NCBI GenBank assembly: GCA_964598725.1
Contig: CAZRCW010000001.1
Location: forward strand, 744,001 to 808,000
Source of the DNA: JAGOTP01 sp964598725
Lineage (GTDB): Bacteria > Patescibacteriota > Patescibacteriia > 2-12-FULL-60-25
Direction: 5' to 3'
DNA length: 64,000 nucleotides
This document shows, piece by piece, positions 1 through 8,883 of this stretch. Made by a program: the position numbers and the translations under genes. The notes beneath the pieces are model-generated. The model was not told where the DNA came from and made no database searches. It saw only the letters and a program-made list of their open reading frames with translations. Each line of letters starts with the position of its first letter. The first letter of the stretch is position 1.

Positions 1-146
1 CCAATCTGCTGACCACCCAGCACCACACCAAATACCAACATATACAACCCAACCGACACGATTGGATTGAAGAGTGTGTCTTTCCAGAGTTTGCGGAAGC
101 GACGAGTTTCACGGGCGTAGAGCGCCCAAGCGTAGGTAGAAAACAT
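1..146 (-). CDS. ABC-2 type transporter permease, N-terminal part (cut by window edge)
   Basis: The minus strand opens at an ATG at 146 and reads without a stop to the left edge, giving 48 residues. They run from a basic amphipathic start (ARETRRFRKLWKD) into a hydrophobic segment (IVSVGLYMLVFGVVLGG), the usual N-terminus of an ABC-2 permease. It lies 6 bp after the ABC ATPase on the same strand, so the two probably form one exporter. The start has the CTATG context common here. The substrate is unknown. Confidence 0.75.
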   Translation of the reverse strand, partial: MFSTYAWALYARETRRFRKLWKDTLFNPIVSVGLYMLVFGVVLGGQQI

Positions 147-152
147 AGAAGA

Positions 153-1052
153 CTAACGGGTAAGATCGAGGAAAATTTGTTCAAGCGACACGCGTTGGTT
201 CTGGACGGTCTTCAAGTTCTTGCCATAATGCGTCGAGACACTTGCCAGCGCCTTCCCCAAGTCTTCGTACGGCAGCTCAAACGTTTTCCCGTTCTTTTTA
301 ACTCCATCCATCATCGGCTGATTCGCATCAAACAACTCGAGCGACAGCAGGTTCCCCGCGAACTCATGTTGGAGCGCTTGGAGACTTCCCTCTTTGATGA
401 TACGGCCTTTATTAAGCAACGTGATGCGTTCGCACAGTTGTTCTGCTTCTTCGAGATAGTGTGTCGTAAACAAGATCGTCGTACCTTCGGCGTGGAGCTT
501 ACGTACCAAGTCCCAGAGGCGCTGCCGAAGCGCAACATCGACCCCGGCGGTCGGCTCATCGAGAACAAGAACCCGTGGACGATGGAGAATCGCCTTCGCC
601 ACCATCAAGCGACGTTTCATCCCACCGGAGAGCATCATCGCCTTCTTGTCGGCTTGTTCGGTTAGCTCGAGCGCTTCCAAGAGCTCTGGAATCCGTTTGT
701 TTCGATCCTCGATCGAAACACCGTACATCCCACCCGTGTAATACAAAACTTCTTTGACGGTAAAAGCCGGTTCAACGACCAACTCCTGTGGAACAATGCC
801 GAGAAAACTTTTCGCTTTGACCGGATCTTTGGCCAAATCGACTCCACAAATCTCAATCGTCCCTTCGGTTGGCAATAGCATCCCACCCAATAACGAGATG
901 GTGGTCGACTTCCCTGCCCCGTTTGGACCGAGCAGCCCATGAATTTTTCCCTCTTCAATCGTGAAACTGGTCGGATGAAGGGCCACGAACGGATCTTTGC
1001 CGGCAACTTTGTAGGTCTTACTTACCCCTTTGAATTCAATGGCGGATGACAT
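153..1052 (-). CDS. ABC transporter ATP-binding protein (CcmA/DrrA type)
   Basis: This 299-aa nucleotide-binding subunit has Walker A GPNGAGKST at 42-50, a Q-loop around residue 89, signature LSGGMKRR at 141-148 and Walker B VLVLDEP at 161-167, followed by the H-loop in FTTHYLEEAE. The C-terminal extension of about 80 residues is typical of drug/polysaccharide exporter ATPases. It is directly followed by the permease gene. It should hydrolyse ATP on the inner membrane face to power export of an unidentified substrate. Confidence 0.92.
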   Translation of the reverse strand: MSSAIEFKGVSKTYKVAGKDPFVALHPTSFTIEEGKIHGLLGPNGAGKSTTISLLGGMLLPTEGTIEICGVDLAKDPVKAKSFLGIVPQELVVEPAFTVKEVLYYTGGMYGVSIEDRNKRIPELLEALELTEQADKKAMMLSGGMKRRLMVAKAILHRPRVLVLDEPTAGVDVALRQRLWDLVRKLHAEGTTILFTTHYLEEAEQLCERITLLNKGRIIKEGSLQALQHEFAGNLLSLELFDANQPMMDGVKKNGKTFELPYEDLGKALASVSTHYGKNLKTVQNQRVSLEQIFLDLTR

Positions 1053-1075
1053 GTGAACGATTCAGTATAAGTCTA

Positions 1076-2299
1076 TTAACGAAACCAACGGGCTGCTTCT
1101 GGAGTGGCTAGATCTTTCCAGCTCGCAAATGGCAGGTCAACCGATGGGATCCCGGCGGCGTAGGGAGCGATCTCGTATGGTTGATAGAACCGGGTAAGCG
1201 TATCACCGGTCAGGTACCACTGATCGATCGAGGAGACCGCCTGCGTGGACGAAGCGCTGTCGCCTTTCAAGATGCCAGCGGCGATCTGCTTCGATTCATC
1301 TTTATTATCTTCGAACAACATCTCTCCGTAGTCAGAGGCTAGCAATGCTTTCTGCTCGCGCTGAATCCAGGCACTCAACGCATCTGTGCGGACGAGATCG
1401 GTAATCGCGAGCTCCTTCCCGGTTTCAAGGTCGAAAGTCTGCGACACACTGTAACTATTTGGATGCGCCCCACCGGTGTAGTAATAGGACGAATAGACCA
1501 AAGACAAAATGCCTCGTTCATTGCGGTTCACGAGCGCCGATGTCCCGTATTCGTACTGACCCATAGCGGTAGGCTCTTCCTCATCTGTCATCGAGGCGAT
1601 ATTTTCCTTTTGCATTTCCAAACAGTCGGCTTGCGTTTGGTCGACCAATGACTGAAGCGTACTGGTCGTCGTCTCTCCCAAGAAGGCATGGATCGCCGCA
1701 TTCATTTGGGCTGCCCGTTCGGCGGGAATGAAGCGGCTCGCAAGAATCAGAGGGTATTCAAGTGATGTCTCACAGCTAATCCCTGATTTCAGCGTGTCTT
1801 TTCGATGGATCGTCTTGAGCACAATATCAGCTCCCTTATCCGGGGTCTTTGCTTCGAATGCCACCGGATAGGTCTTCGCATCCGTCGAACGCTTCACTTG
1901 TCCCCTCAAGATCTTATTGGATGCATCCAACGTCCCAGTAAAACTCCAGATATCCTGGTTCCCCTGAGAAAATGTGAACTCCACTGCCGGGCCCGAAGTG
2001 GCGTGCGTTCCGTAAATCATGCCGCTGCTCTTAGCGGATTGGAATGTGCCACGAACAAACTCTTCGCTTAGCGTCAGCGCGAGCGATGTCATCCCACCAT
2101 CTGGCAGACTGCCTTCAAGGAAGAGCAGCTGCGAGGTCGGCGCTGTGGAGCTAACCTCAGTGCTACTTGCTACCACCGTCGAGGTGGGAGCTGCCCCCGG
2201 TGTGATCGACACATCCGTCACCGATCGCTGCATACAACCCGCCCCGACCAACGCACAGCCAACAACGAGACTGCCGAACAAAAGAGAAAACTGTTTCAT
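1076..2299 (-). CDS. Lipoprotein with DUF3298 (RsiV-like) C-terminal domain
   Basis: This 407-aa protein begins with a hydrophobic signal and a lipobox (LVGAGC, Cys at about 22), then a Ser/Thr-rich linker. The C-terminal part carries the DUF3298 hallmark YYTGGAHPNSYS followed by a DLETGKELAITDL segment. DUF3298 is found in anti-sigma factor RsiV and in lipoproteins of unknown role, so a cell-surface binding function is an inference only. Start context is CCTATG with no Shine-Dalgarno element. Confidence 0.8.
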   Translation of the reverse strand: MKQFSLLFGSLVVGCALVGAGCMQRSVTDVSITPGAAPTSTVVASSTEVSSTAPTSQLLFLEGSLPDGGMTSLALTLSEEFVRGTFQSAKSSGMIYGTHATSGPAVEFTFSQGNQDIWSFTGTLDASNKILRGQVKRSTDAKTYPVAFEAKTPDKGADIVLKTIHRKDTLKSGISCETSLEYPLILASRFIPAERAAQMNAAIHAFLGETTTSTLQSLVDQTQADCLEMQKENIASMTDEEEPTAMGQYEYGTSALVNRNERGILSLVYSSYYYTGGAHPNSYSVSQTFDLETGKELAITDLVRTDALSAWIQREQKALLASDYGEMLFEDNKDESKQIAAGILKGDSASSTQAVSSIDQWYLTGDTLTRFYQPYEIAPYAAGIPSVDLPFASWKDLATPEAARWFR

Positions 2300-2311
2300 A
2301 GGAGCGAGAGA

Positions 2312-2704
2312 TTAGGGTTGCTTCTTATCCAAACGTAGACAGACTGAGTTGATGCAGAATCGCTGACCGCCTGCTTCGCTCGGACCATCGTTAAAGACGT
2401 GACCAAGGTGGGCTCCGCAGTTTTTACAGAGTACCTCCGTTCGTTGCATCCCATGATCCATATCCAGCTTTAATTCAATGTTCTTGGTATTTGCAGGCTC
2501 GGTGAAGCTTGGCCAACCTGTCCCGGAATCGAACTTCGCATCCGATGAGAACAACTCTGAACCGCAAACCGCGCAACGATACGTTCCATCTTCATGATTG
2601 TTCCAATATTCCCCCGTAAACGGCACCTCCGTCCCCTTCTCCAATGCCACTCGTCGTAGCTCCGGCGAAAGCTCGTCTTTTTTGATGGGAAAAGCGGTAT
2701 CCAT
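2312..2704 (-). CDS. msrB: Peptide methionine-(R)-S-oxide reductase MsrB
   Basis: MsrB reduces methionine-R-sulfoxide in oxidised proteins using thioredoxin. The two zinc CxxC pairs (CAVCGSELF and CKNCGAHLG), the GWPSFTEP motif and the catalytic-cysteine motif RFCINS are all present. An upstream in-frame ATG at 2722 would add six residues. The start at 2704 is preferred because it gives the normal family N-terminus and has the TCTATG context. No MsrA is fused or adjacent. Confidence 0.93.
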   Translation of the reverse strand: MDTAFPIKKDELSPELRRVALEKGTEVPFTGEYWNNHEDGTYRCAVCGSELFSSDAKFDSGTGWPSFTEPANTKNIELKLDMDHGMQRTEVLCKNCGAHLGHVFNDGPSEAGGQRFCINSVCLRLDKKQP

Positions 2705-2772
2705 AGACCGGGAGCGTACCATACAGCCAGCAAAACCTATAGATGGTTGATTATGCGCTATACTTCGCTCGT

Positions 2773-3333
2773 ATGGATATTTTTGCGCATGGGTTCTGGG
2801 CAGCGGCTATCGCTCGCGGAACCAACACCAAAGCGGATACGCGCATCATGCGCCCCTGGCTGGCCTTTCTGTTTGGGTTGTTTCCGGATCTGTTTGCCTT
2901 TTCTGTTCCGTTCATTGTCTTTGGAGTCAGTTGGTTGACCGGTGGTCAGTCCTTTTCCGCCGGTGCAGCCGGACCACCCTCACTCCAATCCCCGGCGATG
3001 CTAAATCTGGCCTATGCGCTGTATAACGTCAGCCATAGCCTAGTCATCTTCGCTCTCGTCTTTATCATCGTCGCCTTGATTCGGGGAAAACGTCCGCTGT
3101 GGGAGCTCAGCGGCTGGCTATTCCACATCCTCTGCGATATCCCAACGCACACCGATGCCTTTTTCCCAACGCCAATCTTCTGGCCGATTTCGTCAGCACA
3201 TTTCCGTGGAGGCATCTCGTGGGGTCAAACGTGGTTCATGCTTGCAAATTATAGTCTAATCATCCTCGCTCATCTCGCGATCACTCTCTGGCGACGAACG
3301 AAGAAACACCCAGCATCGTATGCGACTTCCTAA
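2773..3333 (+). CDS. Multi-spanning membrane protein, possible YdjM-type metal-dependent hydrolase
   Basis: About 186 aa with roughly four hydrophobic segments. The N-terminus (DIFAHGFWAAA) and GLFPDLFAF carry His and Asp residues in positions reminiscent of the LexA-regulated YdjM/YfhO membrane hydrolase family, and further His residues occur in LSGWLFHILCDIPTHTDAFF. Function is unproven. An in-frame ATG at 2743 lies upstream of a -10-like TATACT at 2759-2764, so 2773, 8 nt after that box, is preferred and the mRNA may be leaderless. It overlaps the next gene by 14 bp. Confidence 0.55.
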   Translation: MDIFAHGFWAAAIARGTNTKADTRIMRPWLAFLFGLFPDLFAFSVPFIVFGVSWLTGGQSFSAGAAGPPSLQSPAMLNLAYALYNVSHSLVIFALVFIIVALIRGKRPLWELSGWLFHILCDIPTHTDAFFPTPIFWPISSAHFRGGISWGQTWFMLANYSLIILAHLAITLWRRTKKHPASYATS

Positions 3334-3832
3334 ACGCCGCCATGAACTCCTTCGTACCTATGAGGAGGAGAGCGCTCCCGTCTATCTAACAGCTGAAGGT
3401 ATACGACGTTTGGAATCCGAACTCAAGCGACTTGAAACGAAAGACGTAAAACAAGCCATTGAAGACGTCGCACGCACCGGAGCTTTCGGGGATCGGTCAG
3501 AGAATGCCGAGTATCAAGAAGCCAAGCACCGTCTCTCACGTACGCACAGCCGTATCTTTTCCATCAAAGAACGTCTGAAGCGTGTAATTGTTATTCGCAA
3601 ACCAGGGAAAGGCGCTAGCCGTATTCGCCTCGGCTCAACCGTAACGCTGCAGCTTCATGACGCACAAAAAGTCTATCAGATTGTTGGCCCCGCGGAATCA
3701 AGTCCTGCTCAAGGCCGAATCTCCCATGTCTCTCCGCTTGGTGCCGCTCTCCTAGGTAAGTCCATCAATGAATCGGTCGAGATTGAAACGGCTCAAGGGA
3801 TAACACGCTATACCATCTTACAGATAGAATAA
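3320..3832 (+). CDS. GreA/GreB-family transcription elongation factor
   Basis: This 170-aa protein has the GreA N-terminal coiled coil (VYLTAEGIRRLESELKRL at about 21-38) with the acidic tip motif GDRSENAEY at 57-65 (GDLSENAEY in classical GreA). A C-terminal FKBP-like domain follows. Gre factors enter the RNA polymerase secondary channel and stimulate cleavage of backtracked RNA. The first 20 residues are basic and unlike GreA; GreB or a paralogue is possible. Its start lies inside the preceding gene, which suggests translational coupling. Confidence 0.85.
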   Translation: MRLPKRRHELLRTYEEESAPVYLTAEGIRRLESELKRLETKDVKQAIEDVARTGAFGDRSENAEYQEAKHRLSRTHSRIFSIKERLKRVIVIRKPGKGASRIRLGSTVTLQLHDAQKVYQIVGPAESSPAQGRISHVSPLGAALLGKSINESVEIETAQGITRYTILQIE

Positions 3833-3833
3833 T

Positions 3834-3868
3834 AAAATTCTCTGCACCGATTGGTGCAGAGAATTTTT
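3834..3868. terminator. Bidirectional intrinsic terminator
   Basis: Perfect stem AAATTCTCTGCACC / GGTGCAGAGAATTTT with a GATT loop, A-rich on one side and T-rich on the other. It separates the convergent Gre-factor and YeaQ-like genes. Confidence 0.9.
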
Positions 3869-3880
3869 ACTGCGTCTTGC

Positions 3881-4126
3881 TTAGCGAAGGGCTTTCACGA
3901 TCGCGATGAGCACGACGGCTCCGAGCAGCGCGACCAAGAAACTGTAGAGATTGAACCCTGTGACACCGGTCTTACCGATAAGCGACATGATCCAACCACC
4001 AAGCAAAGCACCGATAATACCGACAACGATGTTCAAGAGAGAACCCTGCTGGCCATCGGTCTTCATGATAAGCGAAGCGATCCAACCAACTAAGGCACCG
4101 AAGATGATCCAAAGAATAATACCCAT
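3881..4126 (-). CDS. GlsB/YeaQ/YmgE-family stress membrane protein
   Basis: This 81-aa, almost wholly hydrophobic protein has three membrane segments and the family pattern GxxxGWIASLIM, then GIIGALLGGWI and LVALLGAVVLI. The family, also called transglycosylase-associated, consists of small inner-membrane proteins linked to envelope stress; the biochemical role is not known. It is a single gene ending at the shared bidirectional terminator. Confidence 0.88.
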   Translation of the reverse strand: MGIILWIIFGALVGWIASLIMKTDGQQGSLLNIVVGIIGALLGGWIMSLIGKTGVTGFNLYSFLVALLGAVVLIAIVKALR

Positions 4127-4207
4127 ATAGAAGTTTTACTAATTTGGTTTAGACCACTACTGTCCCTCCATTCGTAAAAGCCGTCAAGACTTTTGTACAC
4201 AGTGTCC

Positions 4208-5275
4208 TCAATTAGGCTCTGAATAAACGAATATTTCGCGCTTGAAATTTTCCACCCGGTAGGAATGAGCGTCTTGTTTTTTGAGATAGGTATGCTGAAG
4301 CGGAACCTTCCCTTGCCCGCCTGGGATATCCAGTATGTATGTGGGAAGAGCGATGCCCGTCACCGTACCTTGCAAGGCACGCATGAGCTCGACGCCCTGT
4401 TCAATTGGCACACGAAAATGTCCCGTTCCTTTGGCGAGATCGAGTTGGTGTAGATAGTACGGAACTACCCGGCAGTTCGTGAGCTGTTTAAAGAGCTGTT
4501 CAAGAACCGCAACCGAGTCGTTTACACCTCGAAGTAACACACTTTGATTTCGTACTACAATCCCGGCATCAACCAACAAGGCGATCGCTTTCAGGTTCTC
4601 AGCTGCAAGTTCTCGTGGATGGTTGAAGTGTGTCACAACGAAGACCGGATGCGTGACATCTTGAAAGCGCTTTAAGAGCTCGATCAAGTTCGGCGTGATC
4701 CGTGACGGAAGATTCACCGGGACACGGGTATGAATACGGATACGCTTGATCGATGGAACCGCTCGTAACTTTTGAAAGAGCTGCTCCAGTTGTGCATCAA
4801 CCAGCGTCAGTGGATCGCCACCGGTAAGAATGACTTCGTCGACTTCCGGATGGGCTTGGAGATACGCACAGATACGATCGAGGTCGTGAGCTGTCGGGCC
4901 AGGCGTTGCTTGCCCGGTCTTAAACCGACGAAAGCAAAAACGGCAGTAGGCCGAACAGGAAAACGAAGCGTAAACCAAGACACGATCCGGATATCGATGC
5001 GTCAGAAACGGAATCGGTGACTTCGCTTCGTCGCCGATTGGATCGACCAGCTCTTCTGGCGTCACACGTAACTCCGCTTCTTGCGGAACCGTCATAAGGA
5101 GAATCGGATCATTGAGATCGTTGAAATCGATCAGCTTGAGTGTGTGCGGCGTGATCGATAGACGCATGTTCCTCAACACTTCCTTCATCGCCGCCCGATT
5201 CACGACGGGGAGATACGTTTCTAACTGCTCAACGGTTCGGACGCACTGCGCCAACTCCTGTTGCCATTGTTCCAT
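4208..5275 (-). CDS. kamA: KamA-family radical SAM protein (lysine 2,3-aminomutase-like)
   Basis: 355 aa. The radical SAM cluster motif CxxxCxxC is at C107, C111 and C114 (SCSAYCRFCFRR). The PLP-binding lysine motif DIPGGQGKVP lies near residue 323. Family members interconvert alpha- and beta-lysine with SAM and PLP; short members such as EpmB make beta-lysine for elongation factor P. No EpmA or EF-P gene is next to it, so the substrate is open. It is flanked by unrelated minus-strand genes. Confidence 0.88.
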   Translation of the reverse strand: MEQWQQELAQCVRTVEQLETYLPVVNRAAMKEVLRNMRLSITPHTLKLIDFNDLNDPILLMTVPQEAELRVTPEELVDPIGDEAKSPIPFLTHRYPDRVLVYASFSCSAYCRFCFRRFKTGQATPGPTAHDLDRICAYLQAHPEVDEVILTGGDPLTLVDAQLEQLFQKLRAVPSIKRIRIHTRVPVNLPSRITPNLIELLKRFQDVTHPVFVVTHFNHPRELAAENLKAIALLVDAGIVVRNQSVLLRGVNDSVAVLEQLFKQLTNCRVVPYYLHQLDLAKGTGHFRVPIEQGVELMRALQGTVTGIALPTYILDIPGGQGKVPLQHTYLKKQDAHSYRVENFKREIFVYSEPN

Positions 5276-5340
5276 ACAAATAAAATCAGATGAATATCAA
5301 AAGACCACCTGAAACAGGCAGCCCGTACGTTCAGTTGATT

Positions 5341-5913
5341 TTATGGACTGGCGCCTTGGACGATCTTCTGCGCTTTTTTCAGCATGCGAACACCCGTCAG
5401 ATCGACATCAATCCGTTTGATCGCTTCCTCCCAGGTCATCCACTGCAGATCGGACGATTCATTTGGATCGATCTGCAGATCTGTTGTTTTCGCCTGGATT
5501 AAAAATCGCATATCCAAGTGCAGATGCTGCGGCTCTTCACCTCGCGCAGGAATTGTATGAATATCGATATCAACCAACAGCGGCTGACCACCAAAATGCG
5601 CAACCTCTAAACCTGATTCTTCCTGCGCTTCTCGCAGAGCAGTGGCAGCGATATCCCCATCATCTTCCATTTCTCCATGTCCACCGAGCTGAATCCAGCG
5701 TTGGTACTTCCCATGAAAGACCAGACAGACCTGCTGCTGATCCGGATGAACGACAATCGCACTCCCCGTGAAGTGCGCGTTCAGCTGACGACGTGACATG
5801 GGTTCGGCTAATGTATCCGCGTACACAAGCATCTCTAACCGATCATGCCGATCTTTGGCATCAATCGGCTCATATGGCTCAAGATACGCCAAGAATTGTT
5901 CTTTGGAAGTCAT
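5341..5913 (-). CDS. Nudix hydrolase
   Basis: This 190-aa protein has a Nudix box with GGHGEMEDDGD followed by LREAQEESGL at about 93-102. The metal-binding REXXEE core is intact, while the upstream Glu of the textbook box is replaced, as in several Nudix subfamilies. It should cleave a nucleoside diphosphate-linked compound; the substrate cannot be told. It lies 3 bp after the deoxyribosyltransferase-like gene, so the pair may act in nucleotide sanitation. Confidence 0.9.
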   Translation of the reverse strand: MTSKEQFLAYLEPYEPIDAKDRHDRLEMLVYADTLAEPMSRRQLNAHFTGSAIVVHPDQQQVCLVFHGKYQRWIQLGGHGEMEDDGDIAATALREAQEESGLEVAHFGGQPLLVDIDIHTIPARGEEPQHLHLDMRFLIQAKTTDLQIDPNESSDLQWMTWEEAIKRIDVDLTGVRMLKKAQKIVQGASP

Positions 5914-5916
5914 AGA

Positions 5917-6333
5917 TCAATTGAGTGTCGCAAGAAAATGTTCGATCGTCGGATAACGTTCTTTGAAGATCAAATAGAGCGTTTCTGGTTTCTCTGGTTC
6001 ACCGATCAAAATGAGTTTCTTGCCTAAGCCATAGGCAATCCCCGCCTCCATATGAACCGACGTCCCGGCTGGGAGCAGCATGATGACCGTTTCCGCTTGC
6101 TTCAATCCATCCAAGTCCACCTGAAAGATCTGTTTGATGTAGGGATCTTCAAAAAAGTTTTGCGTTCGTTCTAACGCCTGCATTTGTTCATCAGCTGATG
6201 CTGTCGGACAATCCAAGTTCGCCGGTTTTGAGCAGAAGTTATAACAACTCTTTCCGCGCTTCTCGAGCTCAGCAACCAAGTGCAAACAAGCATCTTTGTT
6301 TCGATATTTCGAGATGAGGGTGTAGTCGGTCAT
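5917..6333 (-). CDS. Nucleoside 2-deoxyribosyltransferase-like protein
   Basis: About 138 aa, a Rossmann-like fold protein. The segment LPAGTSVHMEAGIAYGLGKKLILIG matches in form the nucleoside 2-deoxyribosyltransferase/DUF4406 signature (Ser-x-His-x-Glu-x-Gly then AYGLGK). Such proteins cleave or swap bases on deoxynucleosides or bind nucleotides. The start at 6333 (TCTATG) is preferred over an upstream TTG at 6351 that overlaps the preceding stop. It forms a tight run with the flavoprotein and Nudix genes. Confidence 0.68.
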   Translation of the reverse strand: MTDYTLISKYRNKDACLHLVAELEKRGKSCYNFCSKPANLDCPTASADEQMQALERTQNFFEDPYIKQIFQVDLDGLKQAETVIMLLPAGTSVHMEAGIAYGLGKKLILIGEPEKPETLYLIFKERYPTIEHFLATLN

Positions 6334-6347
6334 AGACCGCTTCAGTA

Positions 6348-7586
6348 TCAATTCTCAACGATCGCTTGTCCAGCGGCCCGACCCGTCGCCCAAGAGGCCT
6401 GCAGATTGAACCCTCCCGTAAACCCGTCGACATCCAAGATCTCTCCGGCGAAAAACAACCCGGGACAGAGTTTCGATTGTAGGGTTTTAGGATCGACTTC
6501 TTTTAGATCGACACCACCGGCCGTCACAAACTCATCCCCTGCGCCACGAACGACAACTTGAAGCGGAATCTGTTGCAACCAGCCAATGAGTTTGAGCAGA
6601 TCTTTCTTGGAAAATTCGGCCGCGTGTTTTTCAAACGAACAACCCACTTCAAAGCAGGCGCGCTCAAGCAACCCTTTCGACAGTAGCCCTGTCAGGGCAT
6701 TCGTTAGCTGCTTCTTGGGCGCCTGCGCGATGCGCTCCAGGAAGATGGAAAGCAGCTCTTCTGCCGACTGATCCGGAAACACGTTGATCGTCACATCCAA
6801 TGGATGCGCTTGATCATAGACTTCAAACGCGACGAGACCAGAGACAGCAAACACCGCTGGCCCACTGATCCCTTTGTGTGTGAAGAGGAACGGACCCGTC
6901 CAAGAGAATGCTTTTCCACGCGTAGCGGTAATCGTTGCTTTTTCAAACGACAGGCCTGACAGCTCAGCTGGCCACGTTTCACGCGTGAAGAACGCATTCA
7001 AACTCGCGGCGAGCGGCGTGATCGTATGACCGAAGGTTTGTGCGAAGGCGTAACCGTCCCCGGTCGATCCCGTATGGCGATAGGCCTGACCACCGGTGGT
7101 GAGCACAAGTCGATCAACCACTAACGGCTCCGGTCGGTCTTTAAGGAAGACTGCGAACTGATCTTCCCGTTTTTCTACCTTGATCACGTTCGCCTTCAAC
7201 CAAACTTGAACCGAGGAATCACGGAATAGTTCCTCGAACACACCAACGACGTCTTTCCCATCATTTGACTCTGGAAAGACCCGAAGGTCCTCTTCAACCT
7301 TTAAAGGCACGCCATGCGCTTCAAACCAGTTGAACACCTGCTCTGGGGGAAAACCATACATTGCAGACGATAAAAACTTATTCCCGCGCGGGTAGCGCCC
7401 GAGGACTGTTCGGACATCTTGAATACCCGTCGTAACATTGCAGCGTCCACCGCCAGAGATAATGACCTTTTTTCCAAGACCATCGTTTTTTTCAAGCAAA
7501 AAAACTTCCGTTTCCGGACTCGCTTCGAAAATCGTGGCCGCGGTCATGAGACCGGCTGCCCCACCGCCGATGATCGCAACCTTCAT
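6348..7586 (-). CDS. HI0933/BaiN-family FAD-dependent flavoprotein
   Basis: 412 aa, the usual family length. The N-terminal dinucleotide-binding motif is AIIGGGAAGLMTA at about 4-16, followed by the family signature SGGGRCNVT. The C-terminal FAD segment reads FFAGEILDVDGFTGGFNLQ. These are predicted flavin oxidoreductases of poorly known substrate. It is cotranscribed with the two small nucleotide-related genes downstream. Confidence 0.9.
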   Translation of the reverse strand: MKVAIIGGGAAGLMTAATIFEASPETEVFLLEKNDGLGKKVIISGGGRCNVTTGIQDVRTVLGRYPRGNKFLSSAMYGFPPEQVFNWFEAHGVPLKVEEDLRVFPESNDGKDVVGVFEELFRDSSVQVWLKANVIKVEKREDQFAVFLKDRPEPLVVDRLVLTTGGQAYRHTGSTGDGYAFAQTFGHTITPLAASLNAFFTRETWPAELSGLSFEKATITATRGKAFSWTGPFLFTHKGISGPAVFAVSGLVAFEVYDQAHPLDVTINVFPDQSAEELLSIFLERIAQAPKKQLTNALTGLLSKGLLERACFEVGCSFEKHAAEFSKKDLLKLIGWLQQIPLQVVVRGAGDEFVTAGGVDLKEVDPKTLQSKLCPGLFFAGEILDVDGFTGGFNLQASWATGRAAGQAIVEN

Positions 7587-7623
7587 GCCGCACGTTGTAA
7601 CATATTCCCTTAAAAGAGGACAC

Positions 7624-8310
7624 TTAGTCTGGCTTAAAGGCGATCCAGCCCTTCAACGCATCCGCCGTTGGCACATACCCTCGAATATCGACGGCTGTTC
7701 CCGTATGGATACCGAGATGGAGATGTTTTCGCTCACCATCCGTTTCACTGCTAAAGCCTTTGCCTAGCACAGCGAGGGTCTCGCCCTGCTTTAGGCTTTG
7801 GCCGACGGTGGCCGAAATACTGCTTAGCTTCAAGTGCCCGTAAATAATGGTCACCGCTTGATCATGGACCGTGCACGACTGAACCGCGATTCCACCGTAG
7901 CCCGTAGCAGCTCGTTTTATACGTAATTCCCCGCTACACACCGCCTTAACAACGACCGTGCTATCCGCTTCTTCTGGAAAGGTTTCAAAATCAACCGCTG
8001 TATGATACCCACTGAATTTTTCAGGCGACACCGGCGAATCGGTAGGGCTGACTTTAATCCCGAATGGTTTCTTCGTTATCCGGTCTTCCGCGCGCTCGAG
8101 TGGCCAGATCAAGTCATGAGCCGGCGCCGAAGCGCCACCGATGGTTGAAATGGGAGCGGGCTCTACGGATTGAGTTGAGGATGCATTCGGTGAAACGACA
8201 ATCGGCGCCTTGGAAGGTAATGGTCGCCAAATAAAAAACACGATCAAACTCCCCGCTCCGGCCACCATCGTCAGCAAGACACGAACCCAGCTAGAAGGAG
8301 TGTTCATCAC
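7624..8310 (-). CDS. M23 (LytM-type) metallopeptidase
   Basis: 228 aa with one N-terminal membrane segment (VLLTMVAGAGSLIVFFIW) that anchors it or serves as a signal, then a Pro/Ser linker. The M23 zinc motifs YHTAVDF and HLHLGIH are both present. It should cut peptidoglycan cross-links outside the membrane, or act as a LytM activator. The order of motifs and the length fit a catalytically intact domain. Confidence 0.88.
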   Translation of the reverse strand: MMNTPSSWVRVLLTMVAGAGSLIVFFIWRPLPSKAPIVVSPNASSTQSVEPAPISTIGGASAPAHDLIWPLERAEDRITKKPFGIKVSPTDSPVSPEKFSGYHTAVDFETFPEEADSTVVVKAVCSGELRIKRAATGYGGIAVQSCTVHDQAVTIIYGHLKLSSISATVGQSLKQGETLAVLGKGFSSETDGERKHLHLGIHTGTAVDIRGYVPTADALKGWIAFKPD

Positions 8311-8368
8311 TTTATCATTTCATACTTCCAACACTTGTTCTAGCTAGATGCTTTAGATAAAGTCGCTA

Positions 8369-8397
8369 TTGACACACCTTCTAGATGGGCATTCAAT
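8369..8397 (+). promoter_or_regulatory. Sigma70-type promoter for the DUF883 cluster
   Basis: TTGACA at 8369-8374, a 17-bp spacer and TTCAAT at 8392-8397, 39 nt before the DUF883 start. It is divergent from the M23 peptidase gene. Confidence 0.7.
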
Positions 8398-8436
8398 AAA
8401 GAGTGCAGCAACTCTTCATTCATAAAAAGATTTCTT

Positions 8437-8790
8437 ATGGAAAACATGAACTCGACCAACAAAGGAATGAATGACACCGAACTGAATCCATCCATGCAGA
8501 AAGCAGCTGAAGCGGCCACTGAATTGAAAGACGAGGTTAAACAGGAGATCGGTAAGTATGCCGACACGGCCAAGGAATATTGGGATGAATTCAGTGATGA
8601 AGTCCGCGCCAAGGCTCAGATCGCCCGCGAAGGTCTGACCAAAGCCAAGAAATATGCAGACGATACCGTGCATGAGAATCCATGGCGCGCGATTGGGCTT
8701 GCCGCTGTCATTGGTGCCGTCGCTGGCATCGTGATCAGCAGCTGTAACCGCAGCAAACGTTGTCGTCATCAGCAGCACGACCACGACTAA
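8437..8790 (+). CDS. DUF883 (YqjD/ElaB-family) membrane-anchored protein
   Basis: 117 aa with an amphipathic helical body rich in Ala, Lys and Glu (DEVKQEIGKYADTAKEYW), then the family motif VHENPWRAIGLAA and a short C-terminal membrane helix. YqjD-type proteins anchor at the inner membrane and have been linked to ribosome binding and stationary-phase stress. A Cys/His/Lys-rich tail ends it, which is unusual. It is followed by a YqjE-like gene, the same order as in enterobacteria. Confidence 0.85.
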   Translation: MENMNSTNKGMNDTELNPSMQKAAEAATELKDEVKQEIGKYADTAKEYWDEFSDEVRAKAQIAREGLTKAKKYADDTVHENPWRAIGLAAVIGAVAGIVISSCNRSKRCRHQQHDHD

Positions 8791-8816
8791 GCCTCTTCGC
8801 TCTTCACACAACCAAT

Positions 8817-8849
8817 AAAGCTCAGGTGGTATACTTCCTCCTGAGCTTT
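8817..8849. terminator. Hairpin between DUF883 and YqjE-like genes
   Basis: Stem AAAGCTCAGG / CCTGAGCTTT with a 13-nt loop. The T-tract is short, so it may terminate only partially and set the ratio between the two genes. Confidence 0.6.
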
Positions 8850-8883
8850 ACTTGGTACCCTCTCAATTCATTCGGACCAAACT

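Noticed and set aside
8340..8811. Long minus-strand frames opposite the DUF883 gene.
   Set aside because: They are antisense shadows; the plus-strand gene has a promoter and clear family motifs.
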